Assembly (NCBI GenBank): GCA_020848015.1
Contig: JADLBA010000175.1
Coordinates: forward strand, 1 to 21,293
Direction of reading: 5' to 3'
Source: Crocinitomicaceae bacterium
GTDB lineage: Bacteria; Bacteroidota; Bacteroidia; Flavobacteriales_D; Sanyastnellaceae
Length of the DNA: 21,293 bases
Below, one piece after another: positions 1 to 6,888 of this stretch (within the stretch, counting starts at the first letter, position 1; the number at the start of each line of letters is the position of its first letter). The position numbers and the translations under genes are program-made. The notes beneath the pieces are model-generated. The model was not told the DNA's origin and ran no database searches. It saw only the letters and a program-made list of their open reading frames with translations.

Positions 1-168
1 CTTTGGCCCCAGTTTGGTGGAGAGAGTTCCTTCTTTATCAATACTCAGCAATGCATATCCCATAGGCATTGTAGCGCCCAGTGCAGACTGCATAGCGCTG
101 TTGTAAGTCTTGGACATTTTTGCCCACGACCAGCGGATGTGAAAATCAATTGTTTCTTCTGGTTTCAT
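1..168 (-). CDS. MarR-family transcriptional regulator, N-terminal part (cut by window edge)
   Basis: Reading the minus strand from an ATG at 168 gives 56 open codons that run off the left edge. The protein begins MKPEETIDFHIRW and continues to a segment ending STKLGP. This matches from memory the N-terminus of a Bacteroidetes MarR subgroup, in which the winged-helix recognition helix follows directly after this point, so the DNA-binding part is outside the window. Such proteins are dimeric repressors that sense small ligands; in Bacteroidetes this subgroup often stands before fatty-acid beta-oxidation genes, but no target can be seen here. A possible -7 box (TTTCTTTG on the minus strand, 191-184) lies 15 bases upstream of the start. 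Family assignment is by recognition of the N-terminus only. Confidence 0.7.
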   Translation of the reverse strand, partial: MKPEETIDFHIRWSWAKMSKTYNSAMQSALGATMPMGYALLSIDKEGTLSTKLGPK

Positions 169-202
169 TTCCAATAATTTTTTCAAAGAAAATAAAAAAC
201 AT

Positions 203-214
203 TATGCGAGCATA
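203..214. repeat. short palindrome between birA and the MarR gene
   Basis: TATGC-GA-GCATA is a perfect 5-bp inverted repeat with a 2-base centre. It lies 12-20 bases upstream of the possible MarR -7 box, so it could be an operator. It could equally act as a weak hairpin for birA, because the minus strand after it is T-rich. The arms are short and AT-rich, so chance is also possible. The rest of 169-242 shows only a T-tract at about 226-235. Confidence 0.3.
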
Positions 215-242
215 TTATTTTGTGATTTTTTTTTTGAATTAA

Positions 243-983
243 TCAATAGACCATCGAGATATCTTTTAGATCACAGACTTGCAACCTGCTTCCTTCGGGA
301 AGGACAAGCAGTTTTCCCGACTCGTCCACTCCCCGGATAACAGCGGAGATTTTTTCTCCACGGAAAACAAATGTAGAGGGTGTATTAAGGCGAAAGAGTC
401 TTGACCGGTATGCATTGTCGATATCACTGTAAAAGCCACTCTGCAATTGAAGGTAGTGCTTGTCGAAAGATTTGACAAGCCTACTGAGGCATTCATCTAT
501 ATCGGCTTTTTTGCCGGATGCAAGAAAAACAGAAGTGGCATGAGGGTATTCAAAAGTGGCTTGATTGATATTCAGCCCTATTCCGCATACAGCACTTTGA
601 ATACGGGTTTCCATCCAATTGAATTCGAGAAGCAGTCCGGCAATCTTTTTTTCCTGCACAATAATATCATTGGGCCACTTTATCAGTGCGGGCAGTTCGA
701 GATATTCTTCCAGCATTTCTGCCACTGCAAGAGATACACTTTTGCTCAGGTAAAATTGCTGGCGCACTGGGAGGAATTTTGGATAGCAAACAATGCTGCA
801 CAGCAGGTTCTGCCCCGCTTCACTAAACCACTGCGAGCCTCGCTGCCCTTTTCCCTGTGTCTGTTCCTGCGCCGTAATGACAGTACCGTCAGGAGGATTT
901 GACACTTTTAGCAGCTTGGCAGCATAGTTGTTCGTCGAGGCGATACTTTCGAGAGAAATAAATGCACGGTCGCGAAACAACAT
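243..983 (-). CDS. birA: Biotin--[acetyl-CoA-carboxylase] ligase, without HTH domain
   Basis: This enzyme activates biotin with ATP and attaches it to the lysine of biotin carboxyl carrier proteins in the cytoplasm. The 246-residue protein starts directly with the catalytic domain. Residues 43-50 are QGKGQRGS, the biotinyl-AMP binding loop; KWPND is at 102-106; KKIAG at 112-116 holds the conserved lysine; GIGLNIN is at 134-140. The N-terminal winged helix of E. coli BirA is missing, so this is a group I ligase that should not repress transcription itself. The C-terminal 50 residues form the usual small beta-domain. It is divergent from rsfS, and 146 bases separate the two starts. I see no convincing promoter box on its side (TACCTTCC on the minus strand near 1014 is the best and poor). 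Confidence 0.93.
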   Translation of the reverse strand: MLFRDRAFISLESIASTNNYAAKLLKVSNPPDGTVITAQEQTQGKGQRGSQWFSEAGQNLLCSIVCYPKFLPVRQQFYLSKSVSLAVAEMLEEYLELPALIKWPNDIIVQEKKIAGLLLEFNWMETRIQSAVCGIGLNINQATFEYPHATSVFLASGKKADIDECLSRLVKSFDKHYLQLQSGFYSDIDNAYRSRLFRLNTPSTFVFRGEKISAVIRGVDESGKLLVLPEGSRLQVCDLKDISMVY

Positions 984-1102
984 ATTGCCAGAAAGAAAAA
1001 AAGATGCGGGGAAGGTACGCGATTCATGTTCAGTCTGATGATAAAAGCGTCAACCGGCGGTTGTTCATCGCTTTTCAGGTCAACAAATTGAAATCCCCGA
1101 CT

Positions 1103-1110
1103 TACATTTG
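1103..1110 (+). promoter_or_regulatory. Putative -7 box of the rsfS-ftsH promoter
   Basis: TACATTTG is an exact match to the Bacteroidetes -7 consensus TAnnTTTG. It ends 19 bases before the rsfS ATG, with AAAGGAAA between, which could serve as a ribosome-binding site. No clear -33 TTTG is visible at the right distance. Confidence 0.5.
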
Positions 1111-1129
1111 TAACAGCTAAAAAAGGAAA

Positions 1130-1507
1130 ATGGCGAAAAAAAGTTTGACCGTTCCACCGGAACAAATTATCCAATCAATAGTTAATGGTATGAAGGAGGT
1201 GAAAGCAAAAGATATAGTTGTACTTGATCTGAGGAACCTGTCCTCTACACCGGCAGATTTTTTTGTGATTTGTCACGGTACCAGCACAACACAAGTGGAA
1301 GCGATTTCAAGATCAGTGGAGAAGTTTACAAGACAGGATTTCGACGAGCGCCCCGGACACATGGAGGGTACACGGAATGCTCAATGGATACTGATGGATT
1401 ATTTTACTGTGCTGGTTCATATTTTTGAAGAAAAAATGAGGAGCTATTATGACCTCGAAGGATTGTGGGCAGACGCGAACATCAACTACATTGGAGAAAG
1501 AGCATAA
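1130..1507 (+). CDS. rsfS: Ribosome silencing factor RsfS (Iojap family)
   Basis: RsfS binds ribosomal protein uL14 on the free 50S subunit and blocks joining with 30S, lowering translation under starvation. The 125-residue protein covers the whole Iojap domain. Visible family features are the central DIVVLDLRNLSSTPADFFVIC strand region (starting about residue 28), the RPGHMEG segment, the W-I-L-M-D-Y strand and FEEKMRSYYDLEGLW near the end. The ATG at 1130 follows an A/G-rich sequence and a TAnnTTTG box. The stop is 21 bases before ftsH, so the two are probably co-transcribed, an arrangement common across Bacteroidetes. Confidence 0.95.
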   Translation: MAKKSLTVPPEQIIQSIVNGMKEVKAKDIVVLDLRNLSSTPADFFVICHGTSTTQVEAISRSVEKFTRQDFDERPGHMEGTRNAQWILMDYFTVLVHIFEEKMRSYYDLEGLWADANINYIGERA

Positions 1508-1528
1508 CTATATACCGACGAAAAAAAA

Positions 1529-3484
1529 ATGGCAGACGAACAACAAAGGAGAGAACCGAGGGGTTCAGTAGGAAGCGGAGGACAGGAGCCTAAGAAGGGC
1601 ATGAGTTTCTATTGGGTTTACGCAATGATAGCGATGCTGCTGATAGGAATGATGATTTTCAATGGATCAGGAGACGGTCATCAGGAGACATATTCAGTAT
1701 TTAAAAAATACGCTGAAAAGGGGCTGATTGAAAAATTAGAGTACAATGGCCTTAAAGCTCGTGTTTTTCTCAACGAAGCAGGAAGAGATTCATTGGCAAA
1801 GGAAAAGGGTTCTCAGTCTTCGCCTACCCGGAGCCTGACACAAAGCAGTGATTTCTTTTTCAATTTACCGCAAAGTGATGATTTCGAAAAAGAATTATAT
1901 GCACTCGGCGAGTCGCATAATTTTATGGTTGTATTTCAGCCGCCGAACGAAGCAGCACAAAATCTCCTGTGGTGGATCATTGCGCTGGGGTTAATGATTG
2001 TAGCTTGGGTATTTATCATGCGCAGGCTGGGTGGGAATGCAGGACCGGGAGGACAAATATTCAATATCGGAAAGTCCAAGGCGCAACTTTTTGAAAAGGG
2101 GAAAAGCACACAGATTACCTTCAATGACGTAGCAGGTCTGGAGGGTGCAAAGCAGGAAGTGCAGGAGATCGTAGATTTTCTGAAGAATCCAAAGAAATAT
2201 ACCGATCTCGGAGCTAAGATACCGAAAGGAGCTCTGCTTGTAGGCCCGCCCGGAACAGGCAAGACCATGCTCGCAAAAGCAGTGGCTGGTGAGGCTCAGG
2301 TACCATTCTTCTCTCTTTCGGGTTCTGACTTTGTGGAAATGTTTGTGGGTGTAGGTGCCAGCCGCGTACGCGACCTGTTCAGGCAGGCAAAGGAAAAGGC
2401 TCCCTCTATTATTTTTATAGACGAGATTGATGCGATTGGAAGAGCGAGGAGCAAGAGCATCAACTTTGGAAGCAATGACGAAAGAGAAAATACCCTGAAT
2501 CAGTTGCTGACCGAAATGGACGGCTTTGGCACTAACTCCGGAATTATCATTGTTGCGGCCACTAACAGAGCAGATATACTTGATAAAGCCCTTCTCCGCG
2601 CCGGACGTTTCGACAGGCAGATATATGTGGATATGCCCGACATGAATGAGCGCGTTCAAATATTCAATGTTCACCTGCGTGACGTGAAAAGAGACGACTC
2701 GGTAGATGTTGATTTTCTCGCTAAGCAGACACCGGGATTCAGTGGTGCCGATATCGCTAACATTTGTAATGAAGCAGCGCTTATTGCTGCGCGTAAAGGC
2801 CACCCAAGCGTTGGAAAAGAAGACTTTCTCGATGCCGTAGATCGCATCATTGGCGGGCTGGAGAAAAAGAACAAGATCATTACGCAGGAAGAAAAATCTA
2901 CCATCGCCTACCATGAAAGCGGTCATGCCATCATGAGTTGGCTGCTGGAGCATGCATCGCCGCTTGTGAAGGTTACGATTGTGCCAAGAGGCCGGTCACT
3001 TGGGGCAGCTTGGTACCTGCCGGAAGAAAGGCAGATCACTACTACTGAACAGATATTCGATGAGATGTGTGCAGCACTTGGAGGCAGAGCAGCAGAAGAA
3101 GTTACCTTCGGAAAAATATCAACAGGTGCTTTATCTGATCTTGAAAAAGTTACGAAACAGGCTTATGCAATGGTAAGTATTTACGGGCTAAATAAAAAGA
3201 TAGGAAACAGGAGTTACTATGATAGCAGTGGTGAGTCGCAGTTTACTAAACCATATAGTGAAGAAACAGCGAAGGTGATTGATGAAGAAGTGAGTAAACT
3301 GATAGAAAGGGCGTATGAAAAAGCAAAGCAAATGCTTTATGCCAACAAGGAAAAATTAGACAGGCTGGCTGCAAAACTACTCGAAAGAGAAGTGATCTTT
3401 AAGGCAGACCTCGAAGAAGTACTTGGAGCGAGACCGTTTGCTGAAAAACCCGCACTGGAAATGCAACCCGTGAAGGCAAAGTAG
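1529..3484 (+). CDS. ftsH: ATP-dependent zinc metalloprotease FtsH
   Basis: FtsH is a hexameric inner-membrane protease that extracts and degrades membrane and regulatory proteins. The 651-residue protein has a first membrane segment at about 27-45, an extracytoplasmic domain, and a second membrane segment at about 147-165 ending in R-R-L-G-G. The AAA+ domain follows with Walker A GPPGTGKT at 239-246, Walker B DEID at 298-301 and the SRH arginines near RAGRFDRQI. The zinc site is HESGH at 462-466, and D537 in the SDLEK segment is the likely third ligand. Length and order are normal for the family. It is the second gene after rsfS. The C-terminus (about 40 residues after the helical protease domain) is charged and carries no recognised motif. 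Confidence 0.98.
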   Translation: MADEQQRREPRGSVGSGGQEPKKGMSFYWVYAMIAMLLIGMMIFNGSGDGHQETYSVFKKYAEKGLIEKLEYNGLKARVFLNEAGRDSLAKEKGSQSSPTRSLTQSSDFFFNLPQSDDFEKELYALGESHNFMVVFQPPNEAAQNLLWWIIALGLMIVAWVFIMRRLGGNAGPGGQIFNIGKSKAQLFEKGKSTQITFNDVAGLEGAKQEVQEIVDFLKNPKKYTDLGAKIPKGALLVGPPGTGKTMLAKAVAGEAQVPFFSLSGSDFVEMFVGVGASRVRDLFRQAKEKAPSIIFIDEIDAIGRARSKSINFGSNDERENTLNQLLTEMDGFGTNSGIIIVAATNRADILDKALLRAGRFDRQIYVDMPDMNERVQIFNVHLRDVKRDDSVDVDFLAKQTPGFSGADIANICNEAALIAARKGHPSVGKEDFLDAVDRIIGGLEKKNKIITQEEKSTIAYHESGHAIMSWLLEHASPLVKVTIVPRGRSLGAAWYLPEERQITTTEQIFDEMCAALGGRAAEEVTFGKISTGALSDLEKVTKQAYAMVSIYGLNKKIGNRSYYDSSGESQFTKPYSEETAKVIDEEVSKLIERAYEKAKQMLYANKEKLDRLAAKLLEREVIFKADLEEVLGARPFAEKPALEMQPVKAK

Positions 3485-3513
3485 TTCATGCTATAACGCT
3501 TTATTAAGGAATA

Positions 3514-3535
3514 GAATCTTCATAATTCAAGATTT
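3514..3535 (+). terminator. Weak AT-rich hairpin after ftsH
   Basis: GAATCTT (3514-3520) can pair with AAGATTT (3529-3535) around an 8-base loop and is followed by CAATTTTTAG. It is a poor rho-independent terminator at best. The 192 bases between ftsH and cdsA (3485-3676) otherwise hold a 5-bp hairpin near 3547-3561 and the putative cdsA promoter. Confidence 0.25.
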
Positions 3536-3647
3536 CAATTTTTAGAATTGCTGAAGGCAATAATTTCCTGTTTCGCTCACACCAATGTACTGAGAGATTT
3601 TTTCGTCATCCATTTGTAATTCACTGTTGCATCCTGTCAATTGGTGC

Positions 3648-3655
3648 TATTTTCG
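3648..3655 (+). promoter_or_regulatory. Putative promoter of cdsA-psd
   Basis: TATTTTCG matches TAnnTTTG at all but one fixed position. A GTTGC at 3626-3630 lies about 18 bases upstream, in the place of the -33 TTG element. The box lies inside the longest open frame of cdsA, which argues for a downstream cdsA start. Confidence 0.45.
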
Positions 3656-3676
3656 CACCCCTATAAATTGAAGAAG

Positions 3677-4489
3677 TTGAATAATCTTCTGATAAGAAGC
3701 ATTGCCGGAATTATTTTTTCGGCTGTTATAGTAACCTTAGCTTGGCTAAGCCCTTGGACGTTGGGAGTTTTGTTCTTTGTCTTTGCCATGGCAGGGCTAT
3801 ATGAATTCTACCTTATCACCGGAAGCAGGGGAGAGAAACCGCGCCTTGTGTCTGGTATGGTGCTGGGGGGAATTGTCTATGTACTTCAGATGTTGAACGC
3901 GACTGAAGTTACGGGGAGCGACTCTTATTTACTTCTTGCCATTCTCCTTCCGCTGATATTTTGCCTCGAACTCATCAGACCTTCCGCTGACATCGCTGTC
4001 TCCCTTTCTAAAACTATTGCCGGTGTAGTATATGTAGTGCTGCCGTTTGCATTACTTAATCATCTTGCCTCAGCCACAGGAACATTTGAATATGGCTTGC
4101 CGATCGGTTTTTTTCTACTGTTATGGGGAAATGACAGCGGAGCCTACCTCTTAGGAAAGTATTTCGGAAAGCACAAATTATATGTAAAAGTATCTCCCAA
4201 CAAAACTTGGGAAGGACTTGCAGCAGGAGTGGCACTTTGTATTTTCGGCGGTTGGGTAATGTCTGTTTTCTTCCCAGTACTGCCATTGAGTGAGTGGTTG
4301 TGTGTTGCTGTGCTTGTAGCTGTATTCGGCAACTTGGGCGACCTTTTTGAATCGCAGATCAAGAGGGCATACAATATAAAGGACTCCGGCAATTTAATTC
4401 CCGGCCATGGAGGTGTTCTCGATCGTTTCGACGGTTTGTTTTTTGCGCTTCCCGTCGTTTTCGCTTATATCTATTATATCTATCACTGA
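3677..4489 (+). CDS. cdsA: Phosphatidate cytidylyltransferase (CDP-diglyceride synthase)
   Basis: CdsA makes CDP-diacylglycerol from phosphatidic acid and CTP in the inner membrane, the entry point to phospholipid head-group synthesis. The protein is a string of about eight hydrophobic segments. The family signature spans residues 226-252 (S-Q-I-K-R at its start, K235-D236, G-H-G-G at 243-246, D249-R-F-D252), and SPNKTWEG lies upstream of it. No ATG is in frame near the beginning. I chose TTG at 3677 because it gives the usual MNNLLIRSIAG start (270 residues) and lies downstream of the putative promoter; TTG codons at 3668 and 3641 are alternatives. The stop overlaps the psd start as ATGA, so the two are translationally coupled. 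Confidence 0.93.
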   Translation: MNNLLIRSIAGIIFSAVIVTLAWLSPWTLGVLFFVFAMAGLYEFYLITGSRGEKPRLVSGMVLGGIVYVLQMLNATEVTGSDSYLLLAILLPLIFCLELIRPSADIAVSLSKTIAGVVYVVLPFALLNHLASATGTFEYGLPIGFFLLLWGNDSGAYLLGKYFGKHKLYVKVSPNKTWEGLAAGVALCIFGGWVMSVFFPVLPLSEWLCVAVLVAVFGNLGDLFESQIKRAYNIKDSGNLIPGHGGVLDRFDGLFFALPVVFAYIYYIYH

Positions 4490-5151
4490 TGACCATTCAT
4501 AAGGAAGGAAAAAAAATACTGTTAGGCTCATTGTTGACTTTCACAATAATTCTTATTGCCGTTCACTTTTTTTTACCAGACTGGAAATGGCTTTTTTATT
4601 TTCTGCTGGCAGCATTCATTGTGCTATATATTCTTTTTCTTCAGTTTTTCAGACTCCCGCAAAGAACTAATAATGCCGGAGCAGATCAATTAGTGGCTCC
4701 GTGCGATGGGAAGGTTGTCGTGATTGAGGAAGTAGAAGAACCTGAATATTTTCACGATCGCAGAATACAGATTTCTATTTTTATGTCTCCGCTGAACGTT
4801 CATGCTAACTGGACAGTCTGTGAAGGCGATGTCAGGTATGTAAAGTACCACAAGGGACTTTATCTCGTAGCATGGCATCCTAAGAGTAGTACAGAAAATG
4901 AGAGAACCACCGTAGTGGTTGAACGAAAACAGGGTCAGGCTGTTCTGATGAGGCAGATTGCCGGAGCGGTGGCAAGGAGAATTGTTTATTACGTCAATAC
5001 AGGTGATCGCTTAGAGCGAAACCATCAATTCGGATTTATCAAATTCGGCAGCAGAGTGGACATTTTTCTTCCAGTGGGTACCAAAGTCCACGTCAAAATA
5101 GGTGATGTGACAATAGGAAATGAAACCATCCTTGCCGAGTGGCAATCATAG
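4489..5151 (+). CDS. psd: Phosphatidylserine decarboxylase proenzyme
   Basis: Psd converts phosphatidylserine to phosphatidylethanolamine using a pyruvoyl group made by self-cleavage. The 220-residue protein is of the short type. It has two N-terminal hydrophobic segments (about 10-29 and 34-54), then APCDGKVV, the SPLNVHANW active-site region, and F-G-S near the end. Cleavage is expected between G187 and S188, giving a small alpha chain of about 33 residues. The ATG at 4489 overlaps the cdsA stop, so both phospholipid genes are made together. No phosphatidylserine synthase gene is next to it. Confidence 0.95.
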   Translation: MTIHKEGKKILLGSLLTFTIILIAVHFFLPDWKWLFYFLLAAFIVLYILFLQFFRLPQRTNNAGADQLVAPCDGKVVVIEEVEEPEYFHDRRIQISIFMSPLNVHANWTVCEGDVRYVKYHKGLYLVAWHPKSSTENERTTVVVERKQGQAVLMRQIAGAVARRIVYYVNTGDRLERNHQFGFIKFGSRVDIFLPVGTKVHVKIGDVTIGNETILAEWQS

Positions 5152-5166
5152 TGATATTGATGCAAT

Positions 5167-6420
5167 ATGCAAGCAGAGATCATTACCATCGGCGACGAAT
5201 TACTCATTGGACAGACCATTGATACCAATTCGACTTGGATGGGCGAGCAATTGAATTCCATCGGAATTCGTGTACACAGGGCGACCTCTATTGCAGACGA
5301 TCGCAAAGAGATTCTGAACATTCTGCACGAAGCCCTCTTGCGATCAGAACTCATCTTGGTAACAGGCGGGCTTGGGCCTACCAAAGATGATATCACGAAA
5401 AAAACTCTCTGTGAATTTTTTGAAACCGATCTGATTATGCATCAGCCTTCGGTGGAAAGGATCACCGCACTTTTTAAAGACAAGGGATTGCCGATACTCG
5501 AAATGAATCTGCTGCAGGCGGAGGTACCGCGCTCTTGCAAAGTATTGAATAATTCACGCGGAACGGCGAGCGGAATGTGGTTTGAAAAGAATGGAAAAGT
5601 ACTCGTCTTCATGCCCGGAGTACCTTATGAAATGATGGGAATCATGGAAGAAGAAGTACTGCCTGAGGTGCAATCTTTTTTCAAGAGGCCGGAGATTGTC
5701 CATCATACCATCCTTACTCAGGGAGTAGGGGAGACTTTTCTCGCAGAGCAGATAAAAGACTGGGAAGACTCTCTCTCATCAGAAGAGCTGAAGCTGGCTT
5801 ATCTTCCCTCTCCGGGCATGGTTAAGCTCAGGTTGTCGGCCTACGGTGGTGGAGAAAAAAACGCACTTGAGGAAAAGATTTTCAGGAAAAAAAAGGAATT
5901 GGAGGGCTTGATAGGAGAGCATATTTTTGGTTATGATAAGGAAACACTGGCCTCTGTTGTCGGAAAACTTTTGCTGGAGCGAAATGCAACACTTTGTGTA
6001 GCGGAGAGCTGTACGGGAGGCTTTGTTTCGCACCTGATTACTTGTACGCCGGGAAGCAGCGATTATTTTGTCGGAGGGGTGATTGCTTATACCAACTCGA
6101 TCAAGGATCACCAGTTGGGTGTTTCGTCGGCTCTGCTTGATTCAGAAGGTGCAGTGAACGACGAAACTGCCCGTCAGATGGCCGCAGGTGCCCGCGACCG
6201 CCTAAATACCTCGTATGCTATCAGTACCACCGGCATTGCCGGCCCTAGCGGAGGAACAAAAGAAAACCCGGTAGGAACAGTCTGGATTGGGATTTCCGGG
6301 CCTAATAGAACTTTTGCATACCGCTTTCAGTTCGGACGAAATCGGGAAAGAAATATTTTGATCGCTTCGCATACCGCACTAAATCTGCTGAGAAAAGAAA
6401 TTATTGGTCAAAATGTCTGA
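5167..6420 (+). CDS. cinA: CinA family protein (MoCF-like domain plus nicotinamide-nucleotide amidohydrolase domain)
   Basis: The 417-residue protein has the full two-domain CinA layout. The N-terminal molybdopterin-binding-like domain starts MQAEIITIGDELL and contains TGGLGPTKDD at 66-75. The C-terminal domain, from about residue 262, has AESCTGG at 279-285 and TGIAGPSGGT, the signature of PncC-type NMN deamidases. Proteins of this type recycle NMN in pyridine-nucleotide salvage, and the N-terminal domain of some members hydrolyses ADP-ribose; the old name (competence-damage inducible) does not imply a competence role here. The ATG is 15 bases after the psd stop, so it may be part of the same transcript. 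Confidence 0.93.
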   Translation: MQAEIITIGDELLIGQTIDTNSTWMGEQLNSIGIRVHRATSIADDRKEILNILHEALLRSELILVTGGLGPTKDDITKKTLCEFFETDLIMHQPSVERITALFKDKGLPILEMNLLQAEVPRSCKVLNNSRGTASGMWFEKNGKVLVFMPGVPYEMMGIMEEEVLPEVQSFFKRPEIVHHTILTQGVGETFLAEQIKDWEDSLSSEELKLAYLPSPGMVKLRLSAYGGGEKNALEEKIFRKKKELEGLIGEHIFGYDKETLASVVGKLLLERNATLCVAESCTGGFVSHLITCTPGSSDYFVGGVIAYTNSIKDHQLGVSSALLDSEGAVNDETARQMAAGARDRLNTSYAISTTGIAGPSGGTKENPVGTVWIGISGPNRTFAYRFQFGRNRERNILIASHTALNLLRKEIIGQNV

Positions 6421-6449
6421 TTCTTAAAAAAAAGTCTTTTCTTTGCACC

Positions 6450-6463
6450 CCCTTATTTAAGGG
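6450..6463 (+). promoter_or_regulatory. Hairpin in the rpmB leader
   Basis: CCCTT-ATTT-AAGGG (6450-6463) is a perfect 5-bp hairpin 17 bases before the rpmB start. Upstream, TTTCTTTG (6438-6445) resembles a -7 box with one mismatch, so transcription may begin close to or within the hairpin. It could be a small leader structure; function is unknown. Confidence 0.3.
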
Positions 6464-6480
6464 CTTAAATGCTAATTACC

Positions 6481-6717
6481 ATGCCCCGTATTTGTCAGAT
6501 CACTGGAAAAAAGACAGTTACAGGAAACCACGTTTCCCACTCCAATATTAAGACCCGGAGAAAATTTTACCCGAATCTTCAGTATAAGCGTTTCTGGCTG
6601 GCTGAAGAAAACCGCTTTGTTCGCCTGCGTGTAACGCCAAGCGGCATGAAAACCATTGATAAAATAGGTCTCGTAGAAGCTATGAAACGCGCAAAGAGCG
6701 TGGGTTTCATTGACTGA
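6481..6717 (+). CDS. rpmB: 50S ribosomal protein bL28
   Basis: A small basic protein of 78 residues, beginning MPRICQITGKK and containing the conserved H-V-S-H-S-N-I-K-T-R-R segment and the E-A-M-K-R-A-K end typical of bL28 from Bacteroidetes. It binds 23S rRNA near the E site. An in-frame ATG lies four codons earlier at 6469, but family members begin at the M-P/A-R-I/V-C sequence, so 6481 is preferred. The usual partner rpmG does not follow; instead the gene ends at a strong terminator, so rpmB is the last gene of this unit or a unit of its own. Confidence 0.96.
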   Translation: MPRICQITGKKTVTGNHVSHSNIKTRRKFYPNLQYKRFWLAEENRFVRLRVTPSGMKTIDKIGLVEAMKRAKSVGFID

Positions 6718-6738
6718 GGGAATATTCTGAATATATTG

Positions 6739-6769
6739 GCGCTGTTTCGTACCTGAGGCAGCGCTTTTT
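6739..6769 (+). terminator. Rho-independent terminator after rpmB
   Basis: A 10-bp stem (6739-6748 with 6755-6764, including two G-U pairs) has the GC-rich base GCGCTG/CAGCGC and a 6-base loop, and is followed by TTTTT at 6765-6769. It starts 21 bases after the rpmB stop. Confidence 0.75.
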
Positions 6770-6841
6770 GTTTCTCAAAGTTTTTCACGTTATTTTTTTA
6801 GTATCCTCTTGCAGAGTGTTTTCAATAAAGGCTCCGATAGT

Positions 6842-6849
6842 TATATTTG
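6842..6849 (+). promoter_or_regulatory. Putative -7 box of secDF
   Basis: TATATTTG is an exact match to TAnnTTTG. A TTTT at 6819-6822 is about 20 bases upstream and may stand in for the -33 element. It lies downstream of the rpmB terminator, so secDF is probably transcribed alone. Confidence 0.55.
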
Positions 6850-6888
6850 CCGCCCTGAAAAGGAGGCCTTTTTCAAATTAATTGATTC

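Noticed and set aside
1991..2953. 320-codon minus-strand open frame opposite ftsH
   Set aside because: It lies wholly inside a well-supported ftsH gene, has no recognisable motifs, and its composition looks like a reverse-frame shadow.
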